58,236 bases of DNA from Myxococcaceae bacterium. Lineage in GTDB: Bacteria > Myxococcota > Myxococcia > Myxococcales > Myxococcaceae. How positions within the stretch are numbered: the first letter of the stretch is position 1; each line of letters starts with the position of its first letter. The notes under the pieces were generated by a model. That model was not told the origin of the DNA, made no database searches, and saw only the letters and a list, made by a program, of their open reading frames with translations. Below, piece after piece: positions 30,268 to 41,100 of this stretch. The position numbers and the translations under genes are program-made. Location of the stretch: contig JADGHL010000016.1 in the NCBI GenBank assembly GCA_019686135.1, positions 1-58,236 on the forward strand. The letters run 5' to 3'.

Positions 30268-31304
30268 GCCTGCGCAACGTGACGTTCGCGGCGGTGATGC
30301 TGGCGTCCTCGTTCGCCGCCGCGGCGGGGGCTTCCCGCGAGGCGGCGCATGATTCCGTGGGAACCGCGGCCGTTGTCATCCGAGGAGGCGACTCGGCCTG
30401 GCGGCCGGTGGCCGACGAGCCGACACGAGCGGCGGCGTCCTCTCCCACCGTCGCGGCCGTTTCGGCTGCCGGGGCGGACATGAGTGGCGGGGCCACCGCG
30501 AGCGCTCCGGTGGTCTCGACCTCGATCGAACAGACGCCGGTCGCCGCCCAGCCGGCAGCGTGCGGAGAGTGGATCGCACCGGGGATGCCGGAGGGGCCGA
30601 TCGCGCTCGGGTTCAACGAGGCGGACGTGGCCACCGGGCGCCGGGTGTGCCCCCGGACGGAGGTGTCGATCGGCGAACGCGCCGACGCCACCATCGCCAC
30701 CGAGGACTTCTACGGATCGATCGGCGCGACCTCGCTGGTGTCGGCGAGCTGGGCGCAGACGCCCCGCCGTGAGCTCTTCTTCACCGTGGAGGGCTTCCAC
30801 TACGGCTGGACCGTGAACGCGGTAATCGAGAGCACGGACGTGGGCTTCGGGCAGCTCACCGCGGGCGCGTCGCAGATCGTCGCCTCTGGAGACCGTTGGG
30901 CCACCGCCACGTCCGCTCGCCTGATGCTCCCGACTTCGATGTTGATGGACGTCCGCGTGGTGGGCGCCGAGCTGGGTCAGGCGCTCACGTACCGTCCCAC
31001 CGGCTGGCTGGAGGTGCACGGCTATGCGGGCGTGGACGGGAGCGCCGCGCTCTTCGCCGCGCCCCAGCCGCGGTTCGGCGGGTTTTTGAACGCGGGCGTG
31101 CAGTGGAACGCTTTGTCGCGATTCGCCGTCGTGCTGGACGCCAACGCGCGCGTCGGCGGCTTCGCCTGGTACGTCGCGCCCGCGGCGGCGCTCCGCTTCC
31201 GGATCGCGGAGGGCGGCGGGCTGGAGCTGGCGGCCACCCGTCCGGTGGTGGGAACGGATCGGCGCACGGTGATCGCCGGGCTCCGGTTGGGTTGGCGCTT
31301 GTAG
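30264..31304 (+). CDS. Outer-membrane beta-barrel-like protein of unknown function
   Basis: 346 residues from GTG 30264, preceded by GGGAGG with ideal spacing. A signal peptide ([18 protein letters not shown]) is followed by about 70 residues of low-complexity Ala/Ser/Thr/Val linker. From about residue 165 the sequence alternates like a beta-barrel ([44 protein letters not shown]) and ends with [11 protein letters not shown], a beta-strand-like finish. It probably inserts in the outer membrane. Co-transcription and start-stop overlap with the PHP lipoprotein suggest a shared surface role. The family is not recognised. Confidence 0.65.
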   Translation: MSLRNVTFAAVMLASSFAAAAGASREAAHDSVGTAAVVIRGGDSAWRPVADEPTRAAASSPTVAAVSAAGADMSGGATASAPVVSTSIEQTPVAAQPAACGEWIAPGMPEGPIALGFNEADVATGRRVCPRTEVSIGERADATIATEDFYGSIGATSLVSASWAQTPRRELFFTVEGFHYGWTVNAVIESTDVGFGQLTAGASQIVASGDRWATATSARLMLPTSMLMDVRVVGAELGQALTYRPTGWLEVHGYAGVDGSAALFAAPQPRFGGFLNAGVQWNALSRFAVVLDANARVGGFAWYVAPAAALRFRIAEGGGLELAATRPVVGTDRRTVIAGLRLGWRL

Positions 31305-31331
31305 ACGCGGGTCATCGAGGAGGGAGCCGAC

Positions 31332-32210
31332 ATGACGCATCGGGTGCTGATCGCTTCTTTCACCGTGGTCGTCCTGGCGTGCGGCACACAGGGGCCGGCC
31401 GGTCCGGAAGGCAAACAGGGGCTGGTGGGACCTGCGGGGCCGCCGGGCGCGGAAGGCCCTGTGGGCCCGACGGGCCCCACCGGCGCTCCGGGTGAGATGG
31501 GCGCCCCCGGCGCCACGGGCCCGACCGGCGAAATGGGTCCGCCCGGTCCACAGGGGGCGCTCGGTCCGATGGGACCTCCGGGTGAGAGCGTCGTCGGCGC
31601 CTCCCTCCCGCCGGGCGACACGCACTGCCCCAATGGCGGAAGCAGCTTCACCGTCGGCGGCCAGACCACTTACGTGTGCAACGGTGACGCGGGGCCCGTA
31701 GGCCCGACCGGTCCGATGGGCCCCATCGGACCGCAGGGGCCTGCGGGTCCGACGGGGGCCACCGGTGCGACGGGCGACACCGGAGCGGTGGGGCCGCAGG
31801 GGCCGTCTGGAGTCGTGGCCATCTACCAGGTGGTGGCCCCGGTCAAGACCAATTTGGGAGCGCAGTTCCAGTGGGAGTTCGCCGGGCCGACGAAGCAGAT
31901 CACCACGACGGCGGGTCAGCGAATCACCGGATCCATCACGGCCGCCATCGGGCTCCCGCCGGGGAGCTCGGCCACCTTGGCGGACATCGACCTCTGCCTC
32001 CAAAGCGGGAGCGGCTCGCTGCTCCTCTTCTCGGGGCCATTGGGCTTCAAGCGGGGACAGATCGACGAGACGCGTCGCTTCATCACCGCCAGCAACACCG
32101 TGGTGCCGGGCGCGGGTACCTGGAACGTTGGCTTCTGCGTCCGGAACCTGGGCACCACGCTGTTCAGCAACAACGACTTCATGAACGGCTGGCTGATGGT
32201 GACGAACTAG
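31332..32210 (+). CDS. Collagen-like lipoprotein, copy 1
   Basis: 292 residues. The lipobox LACG puts lipidated Cys at 17. Then come two collagen-like Gly-X-Y tracts, residues 21-84 and 121-160, rich in GPxGPxGP triplets. They are separated by a conserved hinge with Cys99 and Cys116 ([12 protein letters not shown] ... TTYVCNGD), probably a disulfide loop. Residues 161-292 form a globular beta-rich C-terminal domain ending [11 protein letters not shown]...WLMVTN. Such proteins form surface stalks through triple helices. A GGAGGGAG site precedes the ATG. This is the first and longest of three tandem copies. Confidence 0.88.
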   Translation: MTHRVLIASFTVVVLACGTQGPAGPEGKQGLVGPAGPPGAEGPVGPTGPTGAPGEMGAPGATGPTGEMGPPGPQGALGPMGPPGESVVGASLPPGDTHCPNGGSSFTVGGQTTYVCNGDAGPVGPTGPMGPIGPQGPAGPTGATGATGDTGAVGPQGPSGVVAIYQVVAPVKTNLGAQFQWEFAGPTKQITTTAGQRITGSITAAIGLPPGSSATLADIDLCLQSGSGSLLLFSGPLGFKRGQIDETRRFITASNTVVPGAGTWNVGFCVRNLGTTLFSNNDFMNGWLMVTN

Positions 32211-32223
32211 CGAAAAGCCGGGC

Positions 32224-32330
32224 TCACTTCACCAGCGCGAGCTCGTTCGCAGCGTGACAGGACACGCACAGCGATCGCCGGGCTTCGAATGGCGTGGTGC
32301 TTGTAATATTGTGGCGGAAACGGAGGGAGA
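32224..32330 (-). pseudogene. Relic of the 3' end of a gene related to 34021-35163
   Basis: Antisense to the collagen genes, this stretch reads [17 protein letters not shown] then stop. The downstream gene ends SCHAAHGLALVR, and the DNA around both stops matches closely: about 44 of 50 bases, including an identical AAAAGCCGGGCTCA beyond the stop. The relic keeps a CVSCH heme-like motif. The rest of the gene is missing. It shows that the collagen gene once had this neighbour on its 3' side before the array expanded. Confidence 0.55.
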
Positions 32331-32339
32331 GCTGACGCA

Positions 32340-33162
32340 ATGCTTCGGGTGCTGATCGTTTCGTTCACCGCGGTCGTGCTGGCGTGCGGCACACAGGGGC
32401 CAACCGGTCCGGAAGGCAAAGAGGGGCCGGTGGGACCTGCGGGGCCGGCTGGCGTGCAAGGCCCGACGGGCCCGACGGGCGAAATGGGTCCGCCCGGTCC
32501 GCAGGGGGTTCCCGGCACCTCCGGGTGAGAGCGTGACTGGCGCCTCCCTCCCGCCGGGCGACACCCACTGCCCGAACGGCGGGAGCAGCTTCACCGTCGG
32601 CGGCCAGACCACCTATGTGTGCAACGGTGACGTGGGGCCCGTGGGCCCGACCGGTCCGACGGGACCCGCGGGCCCGCAGGGCCCGATCGGACCAACCGGC
32701 GCCACCGGCCTGGTGGGGGCTCCAGGGCCGTCTGGAGTCAAGACCATCTACGGGGTGTTCACCCCCGTAACGCCCAGTTTCGGAGCGCAGTTTCAGTGGG
32801 AGTTCGCCGGGGCGCCTCAGCAGATCTCGACGACTACGGCGACCCAGCGGATCACCGGATCCATCACAGCCCCCATCGCGCTTCCTCCGGGAAGCACGGG
32901 CACCCAGGAGGCGGACATCGACCTCTGCTATCAAGTCTATTCCGGGTCTTCCGGGATCGGTCCGCTGATCCCCTTCGCCGGGTCAGCGAGCCAAACGCGG
33001 GGGGAGATCGACGCGACACGTCGCCACATCACGGCCAGCGCCACCGTGGCCCCCGGCGTGGGCAACTGGAACGTCGGCTTCTGCGTCCGGAACCTGGGCA
33101 CCTTGCCGTTCACCAACAGCACCAACGACCACATGAACGGTTGGTTGATGGTGACGAACTAG
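32340..33162 (+). pseudogene. Collagen-like lipoprotein, copy 2, frameshifted
   Basis: Same architecture as its neighbours: lipobox LACG, collagen tract, two-Cys hinge, second tract, and C-terminal domain ending WLMVTN. Against copies 1 and 3 it lacks the 8 bases CCGATGGG at junction 32516/32517, shifting the frame. The first frame stops at 32528 after 62 residues. The rest is open from a GTG at 32533 and remains intact to 33162 but has no signal peptide. The mutation looks recent, since no other damage is visible. Confidence 0.8.
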
Positions 33163-33188
33163 CGGCGACAAAAGAGAGAGCTGAAGCC

Positions 33189-34007
33189 ATGCTTCGGGTG
33201 CTGATCGTGTCGTTCACTGCGGTCGTGCTGGCGTGTGGCACACCTGGGCCCACTGGCCCAGAAGGCAAAGAGGGGCCGGTGGGACCTGCGGGGCCGCCTG
33301 GCCCGCAAGGCCCGATGGGCTCGCCCGGCGAAATGGGTCCGCCCGGTCCGGAGGGGGATCCCGGCCCGATGGGACCTCCGGGTCAGAGTGTGGTCAGCGT
33401 CTCCCTCCCGCCGGGCGACACCCACTGCCCAACCGGCGGGAGCGGCCTCACCGTCGGCGGCCAGACGACCTATGTGTGCAGCGGTGACGTGGGTCCTGTG
33501 GGCCCGATCGGTGCGACGGGCCCCATCGGCCCGCAGGGACCGACCGGTCCAACCGGCGCCACCGGACCGGTGGGGCCGACTGGAACCGTGGCCATCTACC
33601 CGGTCTACGGCGCCGTGAAGTCCAGTTTCGGAGCGCAGTCCCAGTGGGAGTTCGCTGGGGTGCCGAAGGCGATCACCACGACGCCGTTCCAGCAGCGAAT
33701 CACCGGATCCATCACGGCCCCCATTGCGCTTCTACCGGGAAGTGCGACCACGCAGGAGGTGGACGTCGACCTCTGCATTCAACACTCTTCCGGGTTTTAC
33801 CCGATGGTCCCCTTCGGCGGGACAGCGAACCACAAGCGGGCAGAGATCGACGGGACACGTCGCTACATCACGGCCAACGCCACAACGATCGTCGGCCAGA
33901 TCGGCACCTGGAACGTCGGCTTCTGCGTCCGGAACTTGGGCACCCTGCCGCTCAACAACAACGTCACCAACACCTACCTGAACGGTTGGCTGATGCTCAC
34001 GAACTAG
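33189..34007 (+). CDS. Collagen-like lipoprotein, copy 3
   Basis: 272 residues. Lipobox LACG, then a Gly-X-Y tract (about 20-65), the two-Cys hinge (DTHCPTGG ... TTYVCSGD), a second tract (about 102-136), and the C-terminal beta-rich domain ending [11 protein letters not shown]...WLMLTN. The signal peptide and first tract are closest to copy 2 (both start [18 protein letters not shown]). It is intact. Two bases after its stop it converges with the following minus-strand gene. Confidence 0.88.
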   Translation: MLRVLIVSFTAVVLACGTPGPTGPEGKEGPVGPAGPPGPQGPMGSPGEMGPPGPEGDPGPMGPPGQSVVSVSLPPGDTHCPTGGSGLTVGGQTTYVCSGDVGPVGPIGATGPIGPQGPTGPTGATGPVGPTGTVAIYPVYGAVKSSFGAQSQWEFAGVPKAITTTPFQQRITGSITAPIALLPGSATTQEVDVDLCIQHSSGFYPMVPFGGTANHKRAEIDGTRRYITANATTIVGQIGTWNVGFCVRNLGTLPLNNNVTNTYLNGWLMLTN

Positions 34008-34020
34008 CCAAAAGCCGGGC

Positions 34021-35163
34021 TCACCGCACCAGCGCAAGCCCGTGCGCCGCGTGACAGGAGTCGCCGATCAGGTCCAGGTACAGCTGCGGCTGAGACGTTT
34101 TGAGCGCCGGCAGCTTCGCGTATGCGTCGAGCGCCTCCAGATCGACCACTGCCTGCGCCAACAGCGCGCGGGCGTGGTCGATCGCCGCCTTCTGCTTCGC
34201 GTCGAACCGGTAGCCGTTCTCCTTTTTCAGCCGGCCGACGGTCTCGAGGAAGTGCCCGTAGAACTTCACCCGCTGGACGGCGATGGGGAGCTTGAACTGC
34301 GGCATCTTCTGCGCCTGCGCCCACGCGGCGTCGTACTGCCGCTGTTCGGATCCGAGCCGGTAGAAGAGCACGTCGATCTGCCGCTCCCACCGCTTGCCCC
34401 ACGCCTTGCGGACCTGCGGGAAGCGCGCCCAATGGTTGATGGCCTGGATGAGGTGGAGCCCGCCGCACGCGTGCGCGTAGATACCCTGCTTGCGCTTGGG
34501 CACCTCGGGCCGGTGCTGGTCCATGCCCTCCGCGAGGTCCTTCTGCGCCAGCTCGAGGTAGGCGAGCGCGTCGTTCATCACGTCGATGAGGTCGACGGTC
34601 TCGCCGCGCGTGTTGACGAACCGCGAGCGCGCAGGCGTGTGGCGCTCGGCGAGGAGGTCCAGCGTCCAGCCGACGTCCTCCCAGTACAGCTCGTTCTGCG
34701 GCACGTGCGTGAAGCCCAGCTCCACGCCCTTCACGAGATCCCCGAGCGTGACCTTCCCCGAGGGTGTCTCCCACGCCTGAGTGTCCTTCAGCCCCGCGAG
34801 CACCAGCGACTTGATGAGCAGGTTGGCGTGCGGCTCGATCGGCGTGTGATCGGGGGCGTAGCGGTCGAAGGTGAAGACCGTCCGGTCCACGCCGCCGTCG
34901 GTCCTTTGGGCGTCGACCCGGTGCACGAAGTCCCGGACGATCACATCCTGGGCGCGGCGGCCATCCGCGGCGGCGAAGGCCGGCCCGAGCGCGACGATCC
35001 CGTGCGCCAGCGCCCACGGGTTCTTCGGGTCCGCCGCAGTGAGCAGGCACTCTGTCCGAAGCGTCGCCTCCGCCTGTGCGATGGGAGCGATCTCCGCTCC
35101 GGAGGCGGCAACGGTCGCGGTCACCAGTCCCGCCGCCACCACCAGCCTCGGGGCGTTGTGCAT
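34021..35163 (-). CDS. Exported protein of unknown function
   Basis: About 380 residues with a signal peptide (hydrophobic core RLVVAAGLVTATVAASGA). The mature part is mostly helical and includes HAHACGGLHLIQAINHW-like and DLLAERHTPARSRFVN segments; the C-terminus SCHAAHGLALVR keeps a Cys-His pair where a related relic has a full CxxCH, so it may descend from a c-type cytochrome-like protein. No family is recognised. An upstream ATG at 35217 would add a basic 18-residue extension. It converges with collagen copy 3. Confidence 0.6.
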   Translation of the reverse strand: MHNAPRLVVAAGLVTATVAASGAEIAPIAQAEATLRTECLLTAADPKNPWALAHGIVALGPAFAAADGRRAQDVIVRDFVHRVDAQRTDGGVDRTVFTFDRYAPDHTPIEPHANLLIKSLVLAGLKDTQAWETPSGKVTLGDLVKGVELGFTHVPQNELYWEDVGWTLDLLAERHTPARSRFVNTRGETVDLIDVMNDALAYLELAQKDLAEGMDQHRPEVPKRKQGIYAHACGGLHLIQAINHWARFPQVRKAWGKRWERQIDVLFYRLGSEQRQYDAAWAQAQKMPQFKLPIAVQRVKFYGHFLETVGRLKKENGYRFDAKQKAAIDHARALLAQAVVDLEALDAYAKLPALKTSQPQLYLDLIGDSCHAAHGLALVR

Positions 35164-35281
35164 GCCGCGGTGAACGTGCCTGTAGGGAGAGCGGGCGGGC
35201 AGGGCGGTTCGGTTCATGACGCCCGTGGCTCTACACACGCCCGCGATTGAATGTCACCCCTTCGTGTGCGGATAGTGGCGC

Positions 35282-37354
35282 ATGCGTGCCGGCCGCCTCG
35301 CTCTGCTCTGCGTCGCGCTCGAGGCGTCGGTCGCGATGGCGCAGGCGCCGGATTTGAGCGTGGTCTACGCGCGGCTCACCGACGTTTCGCCGCCGTGGCC
35401 GCCCACGGAGACGGCGTACTTCGGGCAGCCGTTCCGGCTGGAGGCGAGCGTAGTCAACGAAGGCGACGCGCCCGCCCGGGACTTCGTCGTCTCCGTGGCC
35501 CTCTCCGCGAACGCCACGCTCGGCCTCTCGGCGGATCCGATCGTGGCGCAGTCCGCGCCGGTCACCCTGGCCGCGGGGAGCGCGACGATGGTGGCCGTCC
35601 AGGGCGTGGTGCCGGCGACGGACCCGTCGGGGGCAGCGCTGGCACCCGGCCTCTACTGGTTCTTCGCGCTGGCCGAAGACGCTTCGGATCCCGACCCGTC
35701 GGACAACGCGCTGAGCACGGCGCCAGAACGCGTCATCGCTCCTGCGCCGGATCTCGTTCCCGAAGACGTCATCGTCGCGCCCGTCGTCGCCGCGGGCGAG
35801 GCCTTCGGGGTGAGCCGGACGATCCGGAACGTGGGCAACGCGGGCGCCCCGGCCGCCTCGTACCACTATGTGCTCTCCGCGAACCCGGAGCTCAGCGGTC
35901 AGGACCTGGTGCTGGAGCTGGCGCAGCCCGGCGGTGGCTTCGGGCCGGATGGGACGATTCCGGCGCTCGGCGCCGGCGCCTCGCAGACGCAGACGGACTG
36001 GATCCGGCTGCCCCCGTCGATCGTCCCCGGCGACTGGTTCCTCGGCGTGTGGGTGGATCCGGGCGACCAGATCGCGGAGCTGGACGAACAGAACAACGGC
36101 GCCGTCGCGCAGCCGGTGACGGTGATCGCATCGAGCCTCCGGATCTCCGACGCGCCGCTGGTCGACGCGGTGGCCGGTGCGCCCTACACGGGTACGCTCG
36201 TCGCCGAGGGCGCACAGGGCGGGGTGACCTGGTCGCTCGTCTCGGGTCCGGCTTCGCTCCCGGACGGGGTCAGTCTGGACGGTGCGGGCGAGCTGCGGGG
36301 GACGCCCTCCACGGTCGGCGTGTACCCCTTCGAGGTCGAGGCCAAAGACGCGATCGGCCGGTCCGCGAAAGCCACCTGCGTGCTTCGAGTGGTGGCCCCG
36401 GGCGGCGCAGTCACCATCACCTCCACACGACTGCCCATGCTCCTCGCCGGCGCGCCGTACCGTGCAAATCTGGCGGCGCAGGGCGGGGTGACGCCCTACC
36501 GGTGGAAGGTGAGCGCGGGCGCGCTGCCCGAAGGCCTCGTTCTCTCCGGGGACGGAACGCTCACGGGTATCATCGACGCGCCAGCCGGAGAGACGCGCGA
36601 CGTCGAATTCCAGGTGTTCGACGCGGTCGGCGACTGGGCCGTGGCACGCTTCGGCCTGGAGGTGATCGCCCAGAACGTGCTGTTCATCGAAACCGACGCG
36701 TTCCTCGAGGCGCAGGTGGGTGTGCCGGTGTCGCGCGATCTGACCGCGCACGACGCGAGCGGCAATCCACTCGCCCTCCCGCTGAGCTGGGAGCTCGTGG
36801 ATGGCCGGCTCCCGGCAGGGCTGCGCTTCGAGGCCGGCGGGGATCCCGTGGCGCTCCTGGCCGGGACGCCTACCGAGGCGGGCGTGTTCCCCATCACGGT
36901 CACGATCACCGACGCGAAGGGCAGGGAAGAGGACGCGCCGATGATCGTGGTGGTGCATCCCTCCAGCGCGCGGCTCGTCAGCACCCTCCCGCCACAGGTG
37001 CAGCCCGGGAGCACGGTCGACGCGGAGCTCCGCTTCGTGGACGGCACGCCGGCCAACTTCACGATCGAGTCCGGCACGCTCCCGCCGGGGCTCACGCTTC
37101 TTTCCGAAGGCCGCATCACCGGTCGCGTGTCCGCGGATGCGCCACGCACGCGCTTCACCTTCACCGTGCACGCGCGCGCGGCCAACGGGATCGAAGGGCT
37201 GCTGCCGGCGGCGCTCGAGGTCGTCGATCCGTCCGCGCCGCCACGTGCGACCGGCTGCGGCTGCCGCGCGCACGGTGACGCCGGGCTCGTTCCGCTCGCG
37301 CTGGCAGCGCTCGTGCTTGCCCGCGCGCGTCGCCGCGAACGGCGCCGCGCGTAG
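35282..37354 (+). CDS. CARDB and putative-Ig surface protein with MYXO-CTERM signal
   Basis: 690 residues. Signal peptide (LALLCVALEASVAMA). Two CARDB-like domains (PDLSVVYARLTD..., PDLVPEDVIVAPV...) of about 130 residues, then four putative Ig/cadherin-like repeats with the LPDGVSLDGAGELRGTPS signature. The end GCGCRAHGDAGLVPLALAAL followed by RARRRERRRA is a MYXO-CTERM tail: invariant Cys, hydrophobic helix, Arg cluster, cleaved by myxosortase. It is a shorter relative of the halves of the 2073-residue protein at 46398, lacking their N-terminal domain. The role is probably adhesion or structure at the surface. Confidence 0.82.
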   Translation: MRAGRLALLCVALEASVAMAQAPDLSVVYARLTDVSPPWPPTETAYFGQPFRLEASVVNEGDAPARDFVVSVALSANATLGLSADPIVAQSAPVTLAAGSATMVAVQGVVPATDPSGAALAPGLYWFFALAEDASDPDPSDNALSTAPERVIAPAPDLVPEDVIVAPVVAAGEAFGVSRTIRNVGNAGAPAASYHYVLSANPELSGQDLVLELAQPGGGFGPDGTIPALGAGASQTQTDWIRLPPSIVPGDWFLGVWVDPGDQIAELDEQNNGAVAQPVTVIASSLRISDAPLVDAVAGAPYTGTLVAEGAQGGVTWSLVSGPASLPDGVSLDGAGELRGTPSTVGVYPFEVEAKDAIGRSAKATCVLRVVAPGGAVTITSTRLPMLLAGAPYRANLAAQGGVTPYRWKVSAGALPEGLVLSGDGTLTGIIDAPAGETRDVEFQVFDAVGDWAVARFGLEVIAQNVLFIETDAFLEAQVGVPVSRDLTAHDASGNPLALPLSWELVDGRLPAGLRFEAGGDPVALLAGTPTEAGVFPITVTITDAKGREEDAPMIVVVHPSSARLVSTLPPQVQPGSTVDAELRFVDGTPANFTIESGTLPPGLTLLSEGRITGRVSADAPRTRFTFTVHARAANGIEGLLPAALEVVDPSAPPRATGCGCRAHGDAGLVPLALAALVLARARRRERRRA

Positions 37355-37433
37355 CGTTCGCACAGGAAAGTTCGACGGAGCGCCCGGGTGGATCACGTCG
37401 ACCATCTCGCCACGCTGGAGCTCCGCGACGCAC

Positions 37434-38017
37434 GCGAAGTGTCTGCCGTTGTCTGCGTTGTTGCTCACTGCGCTCGGACTGGCCGCCCGAGGAGATCGCC
37501 ATCGTCTCCCAACAGGACGGTAGGACGATCACCAGTCGGGACGCGCGCATCGACTTCGGCCCGGTGTTCGCCGCCCAGACGAAGACGATCCCGATCGTGA
37601 TCCGGAACGTCGCACGCGGCCTCTGCGTCTGGATTCGCTCGAGGTCACCTCGGGCGACGCGGAGGTCTTCTCCACCGACTTCGAGCCCATCCCCTTGAGG
37701 GCATCCGGCTCCGTGGAGCTCCAAGCGACCTTCTCTCCGCCCGACGGTGACGAACCGGTGGACTACTCAGCGGTGTTTACGCTCCGGGCGGAGAACACGG
37801 AGCCGGGCGAGAAGACGGCGACCATCACGCTCACCGGCCGTGGCGTGCCGGGCGTCTGCAATCTCCGGGAGACGACGCCCTCGTTGACACCATCGATGAG
37901 CGGGGCGCGAGGATCTGGACCTGGGGCCCCGTCCAGAACGCCATCGACTTCGAGCCGATGTACGTCCCGGAGCCCGGCCAGACGCTCAGCATCTCCTATC
38001 ACACCACCTGCTACCCG
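37434..38017 (+). pseudogene. Gutted third copy of the ASH/VWA lipoprotein family
   Basis: The region begins with a signal-peptide-like stretch (LPLSALLLTALGLAA) with no start codon. It continues with EIAIVSQQDG, matching EIGIVSQRDG of the gene at 38125. A frameshift follows NVARG. The frame then reads LEVTSGDAEVFSTDFEP...TLTGRGVPGVCNL, parallel to the first ASH domain. It then jumps directly, in another frame, to FEPMYVPEPGQTL and TTCYP, the last residues of the family. Some 850 codons, including the VWA domain, are missing. It is dead and lies directly upstream of the intact copy. Confidence 0.75.
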
Positions 38018-38124
38018 TCGCCACCCGCCCGCGACCTGGCCGGCCTTCGAAATCGAGGCAGGAAAGTTCGGCAGGGCGGGGACGTGGGGATCCCTGAGCG
38101 CAGTTTCACCCCAGGAGCGTCCTG

Positions 38125-41100
38125 ATGCTTTCGAAGTCCCTACCAATATCGGCGTTGGTGTTGTCGCTCGTCGGCCTTCTGGGCTGCGGGCGGGACACCG
38201 TGGAAAAGGTCCCGGGCGAGATCGGCATTGTCTCCCAGCGGGACGGCGCCACGGTCACCGATCGTGATGCCCACATCGACTTCGGATCGGTGTTCGACTC
38301 CCAGTCGGTCACCCTCCCGATCGTGGTGAAGAACGTGGCGCGCGGAACGCTGACGCTCACCGCGCTCGAGGTCACCTCCGGGAACTCGGAGGTGTTCAAG
38401 GTGGAGTTCGAGCCTACCACCATCAGCGCCTCCGGTGCGGTGGAGCTCAGCGCGACCTTCTCTCCGCCGGAGACGGCGGAACCGGTGGACTACCAGGTCG
38501 TCTACACCCTCCGCGCGGAGAACACCCGCCCGGGCGAGGAGACGGCCACGATCACTCTCACCGGCCGCGGTATCCCCGGCGCGTGCGAGCTGCCGAAGAC
38601 GATCGACTTCGGGAACGTGGCGCTGGAGGACACCGACGTCGAGGGCTTCACGGTCGCCAATTTGACCCAGCTGCCGGCCGACGTCTTCATCGGGGATATC
38701 ACCTCGTCGTCGGGCGATCACAACGCCTTCTCCTTCACGTCCGATTCGCTCAACGGCGAAACCCGGCTGGATCCGGAGACCTCCGGTGAGGTGCGGATCG
38801 ACTTCCGGCCGACCGAGCAGAAGACCTACCTGGCGTTCGTGAAGGCGAGGGCTTCGGCGCAGTGCCCGGAGCAGATCATCACGCTGACGGGGACGGGGGT
38901 GCAGTCGGTGCTGTCGTGGACGCCGGCGCAGGTGGACTGCGGGTATGTCACGCCGGGCGTGGAGGTGGTGAAGGACGTGACCTTCACCAACGCGGGCAAC
39001 AAGGACGCGACGCTGTCGTCGATTCGCGCGGCGAGCACGACGGGAGAGTTCTACGTGGTGGCGGACGAGGGTGCGGACCCGACGACGCTGGTGGTGCCGG
39101 GCAAGGGCGGGACGGCGGTGATGCACGTGGCCTGCAAGCCGGCGGTGCTCGGGCCGCGGCAGAGCCTCGTGCAGTTCGAGACCAACCTCGCCAAGCAGCC
39201 GCAGGGGCAGATTACGGTGAAGGCCTTTGGGGGTGGTCCTGACGTGGACGTGAAGCCTTCGCCGAACCTGAGCTTCGGGAAGGTGGCGTACTTCGCGTCG
39301 GCGAACCCGCCGAGCTACGCGAAGAAGAAGCTGAGCGTGATGAACGTGGGGACCGCGCCGGCGGCGCCGGACGTGAAGGCCAACCTGCACCTCGTGGACC
39401 CCGCCACGGGCGAGTACACCAACCCGGAGCTGGCCATCGAGGTGACCCCGCTGAACGCGGACACCGCGCCGGATGAGTTCAAGGTGGAGATTCCGGCGGG
39501 CTACGACAACGAGCAGGGCCTGGAGGCGAAGGTCGGCAAGAACCAGGTGGACCTGGTGGTGACCATCACGCCGGTGTCCCTGGGGATGAAGCAGGCGGAG
39601 ATCAAGATCCACACGAACGACCCGGACGAGCCGGTGGTGACGATCGTGGCGTCTGCGGACGCGGTGCAGCTGCCGCCGTGCGACTACACGGTCACGCCGT
39701 CCACGCTGAACTTCGGGTTGATCTCGCCGCCCGACTACCGGGACCTGTCGTTCACCATCAAGAACAACGGGACGAACCCGGGCGATGTCTGCCTCCTCTC
39801 GAGCCTGGATCTCGGGCCGAACACCGACCCGTTCTACTCGCTGCCGAACGGTCCCATCGACAGCTACGAGCTACAGCCGGGCGAGGCGAAGGAGATCATG
39901 GTGCGGGTGTGGCCGCAGGGCCAGACGCCGTCCGGCGTGAGCACCATCACCGGTACGGTGGACTTCTACGTGTCCTCGCCGATCAAGCCGGCGGCGTCCG
40001 TGGTGCTGTCGTCACAGCTGGCGCCCTCGTGCCTCACCATCGCGCCGGATGACCTCGACTTCGGCACCGTGCAGATCGGCTGCTCGTCGCAGACGAGGTC
40101 GTTCCAGATCTACAACACGTGCTCGTCGACGGTGACCATCAACAGCTTCTCGATGCAGGCGGCGGCGGGTCAGCAGCCGGGTGGCCCGAACTGCCCGGGC
40201 ACGTCGCCCTGCCCGGAGTTCCTGCTCACGCAGACGCCGAACATCCCCGGCAGCGGGTTGCCGGTCAACATCGGCGGCGCTCCGGTCACCTTCCAGGCGA
40301 AGTACAAGCCGATCGACACCGGGTCGGACACGGGCGCGATCGCCATCAGCGCTACCCAGGGCGGGACGAACGTGACGTACGTGGTCTCGCTGCACGGCAA
40401 GGGCGACACGGTGGGCATCCAGACCGACGTCTACACGCAGGACGCCAAGCCGAAGGCGGACATCCTGATGGTCATCGACACGTCGGGTTCGATGTGTGAC
40501 GACCAGGCGAACCTGGCATCGAACTTCGCGGCGTTCATCAAGTACGCGCAGTCGGCTCAGGTGGACTACCACATCGCGGTCACCACCACGGACATGGATC
40601 CGGGGGGCGAGCAGGCGCGGTTCATCTACGGGGCGTCGCACCCGGAGAAGGTGTTGACGCCGACCACGGTGGACGTGGAGAACAAGTTCAAGGCCAAGGT
40701 GGCGCCTGGGTGCAACGGGTCGGCGACGGAGATGGAGGCGGAGCCGGCGCTGCAGGCGCTCACGCCGCCGCTCATCAACTCCGACAACGCGGGCTTTTTG
40801 CGCAACGACGCGGCGCTCGCGGTGGTGGCGCTCACCGACGAGCCGGACCAGTCGCCGAACACGACGACCTACTATTTGAACGGGTTCTGGAACATCAAGG
40901 GCTTCAACCGGAAGGCGATGTTCACGTTCAACGCGATTGCGGGCTTCTCGCCGGCGTGCAAGTCGCAGGTGGGCGGCGGTGACTCGGGTGAGCTGGCGTT
41001 CTACGTGGCGCAGACCAACGGCGTGTCCGAGGACATCTGCACGGCCGACTGGGCGAAGACGCTGGAGAACCTGGGCAAGACGGCGTTCGGATTCCGCACC

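Noticed and set aside
31332-34007. Phage tail-fibre genes, because of the Gly-X-Y tracts
   Set aside because: Each gene has a signal peptide and lipobox, and no other phage gene is near; surface lipoproteins fit better.
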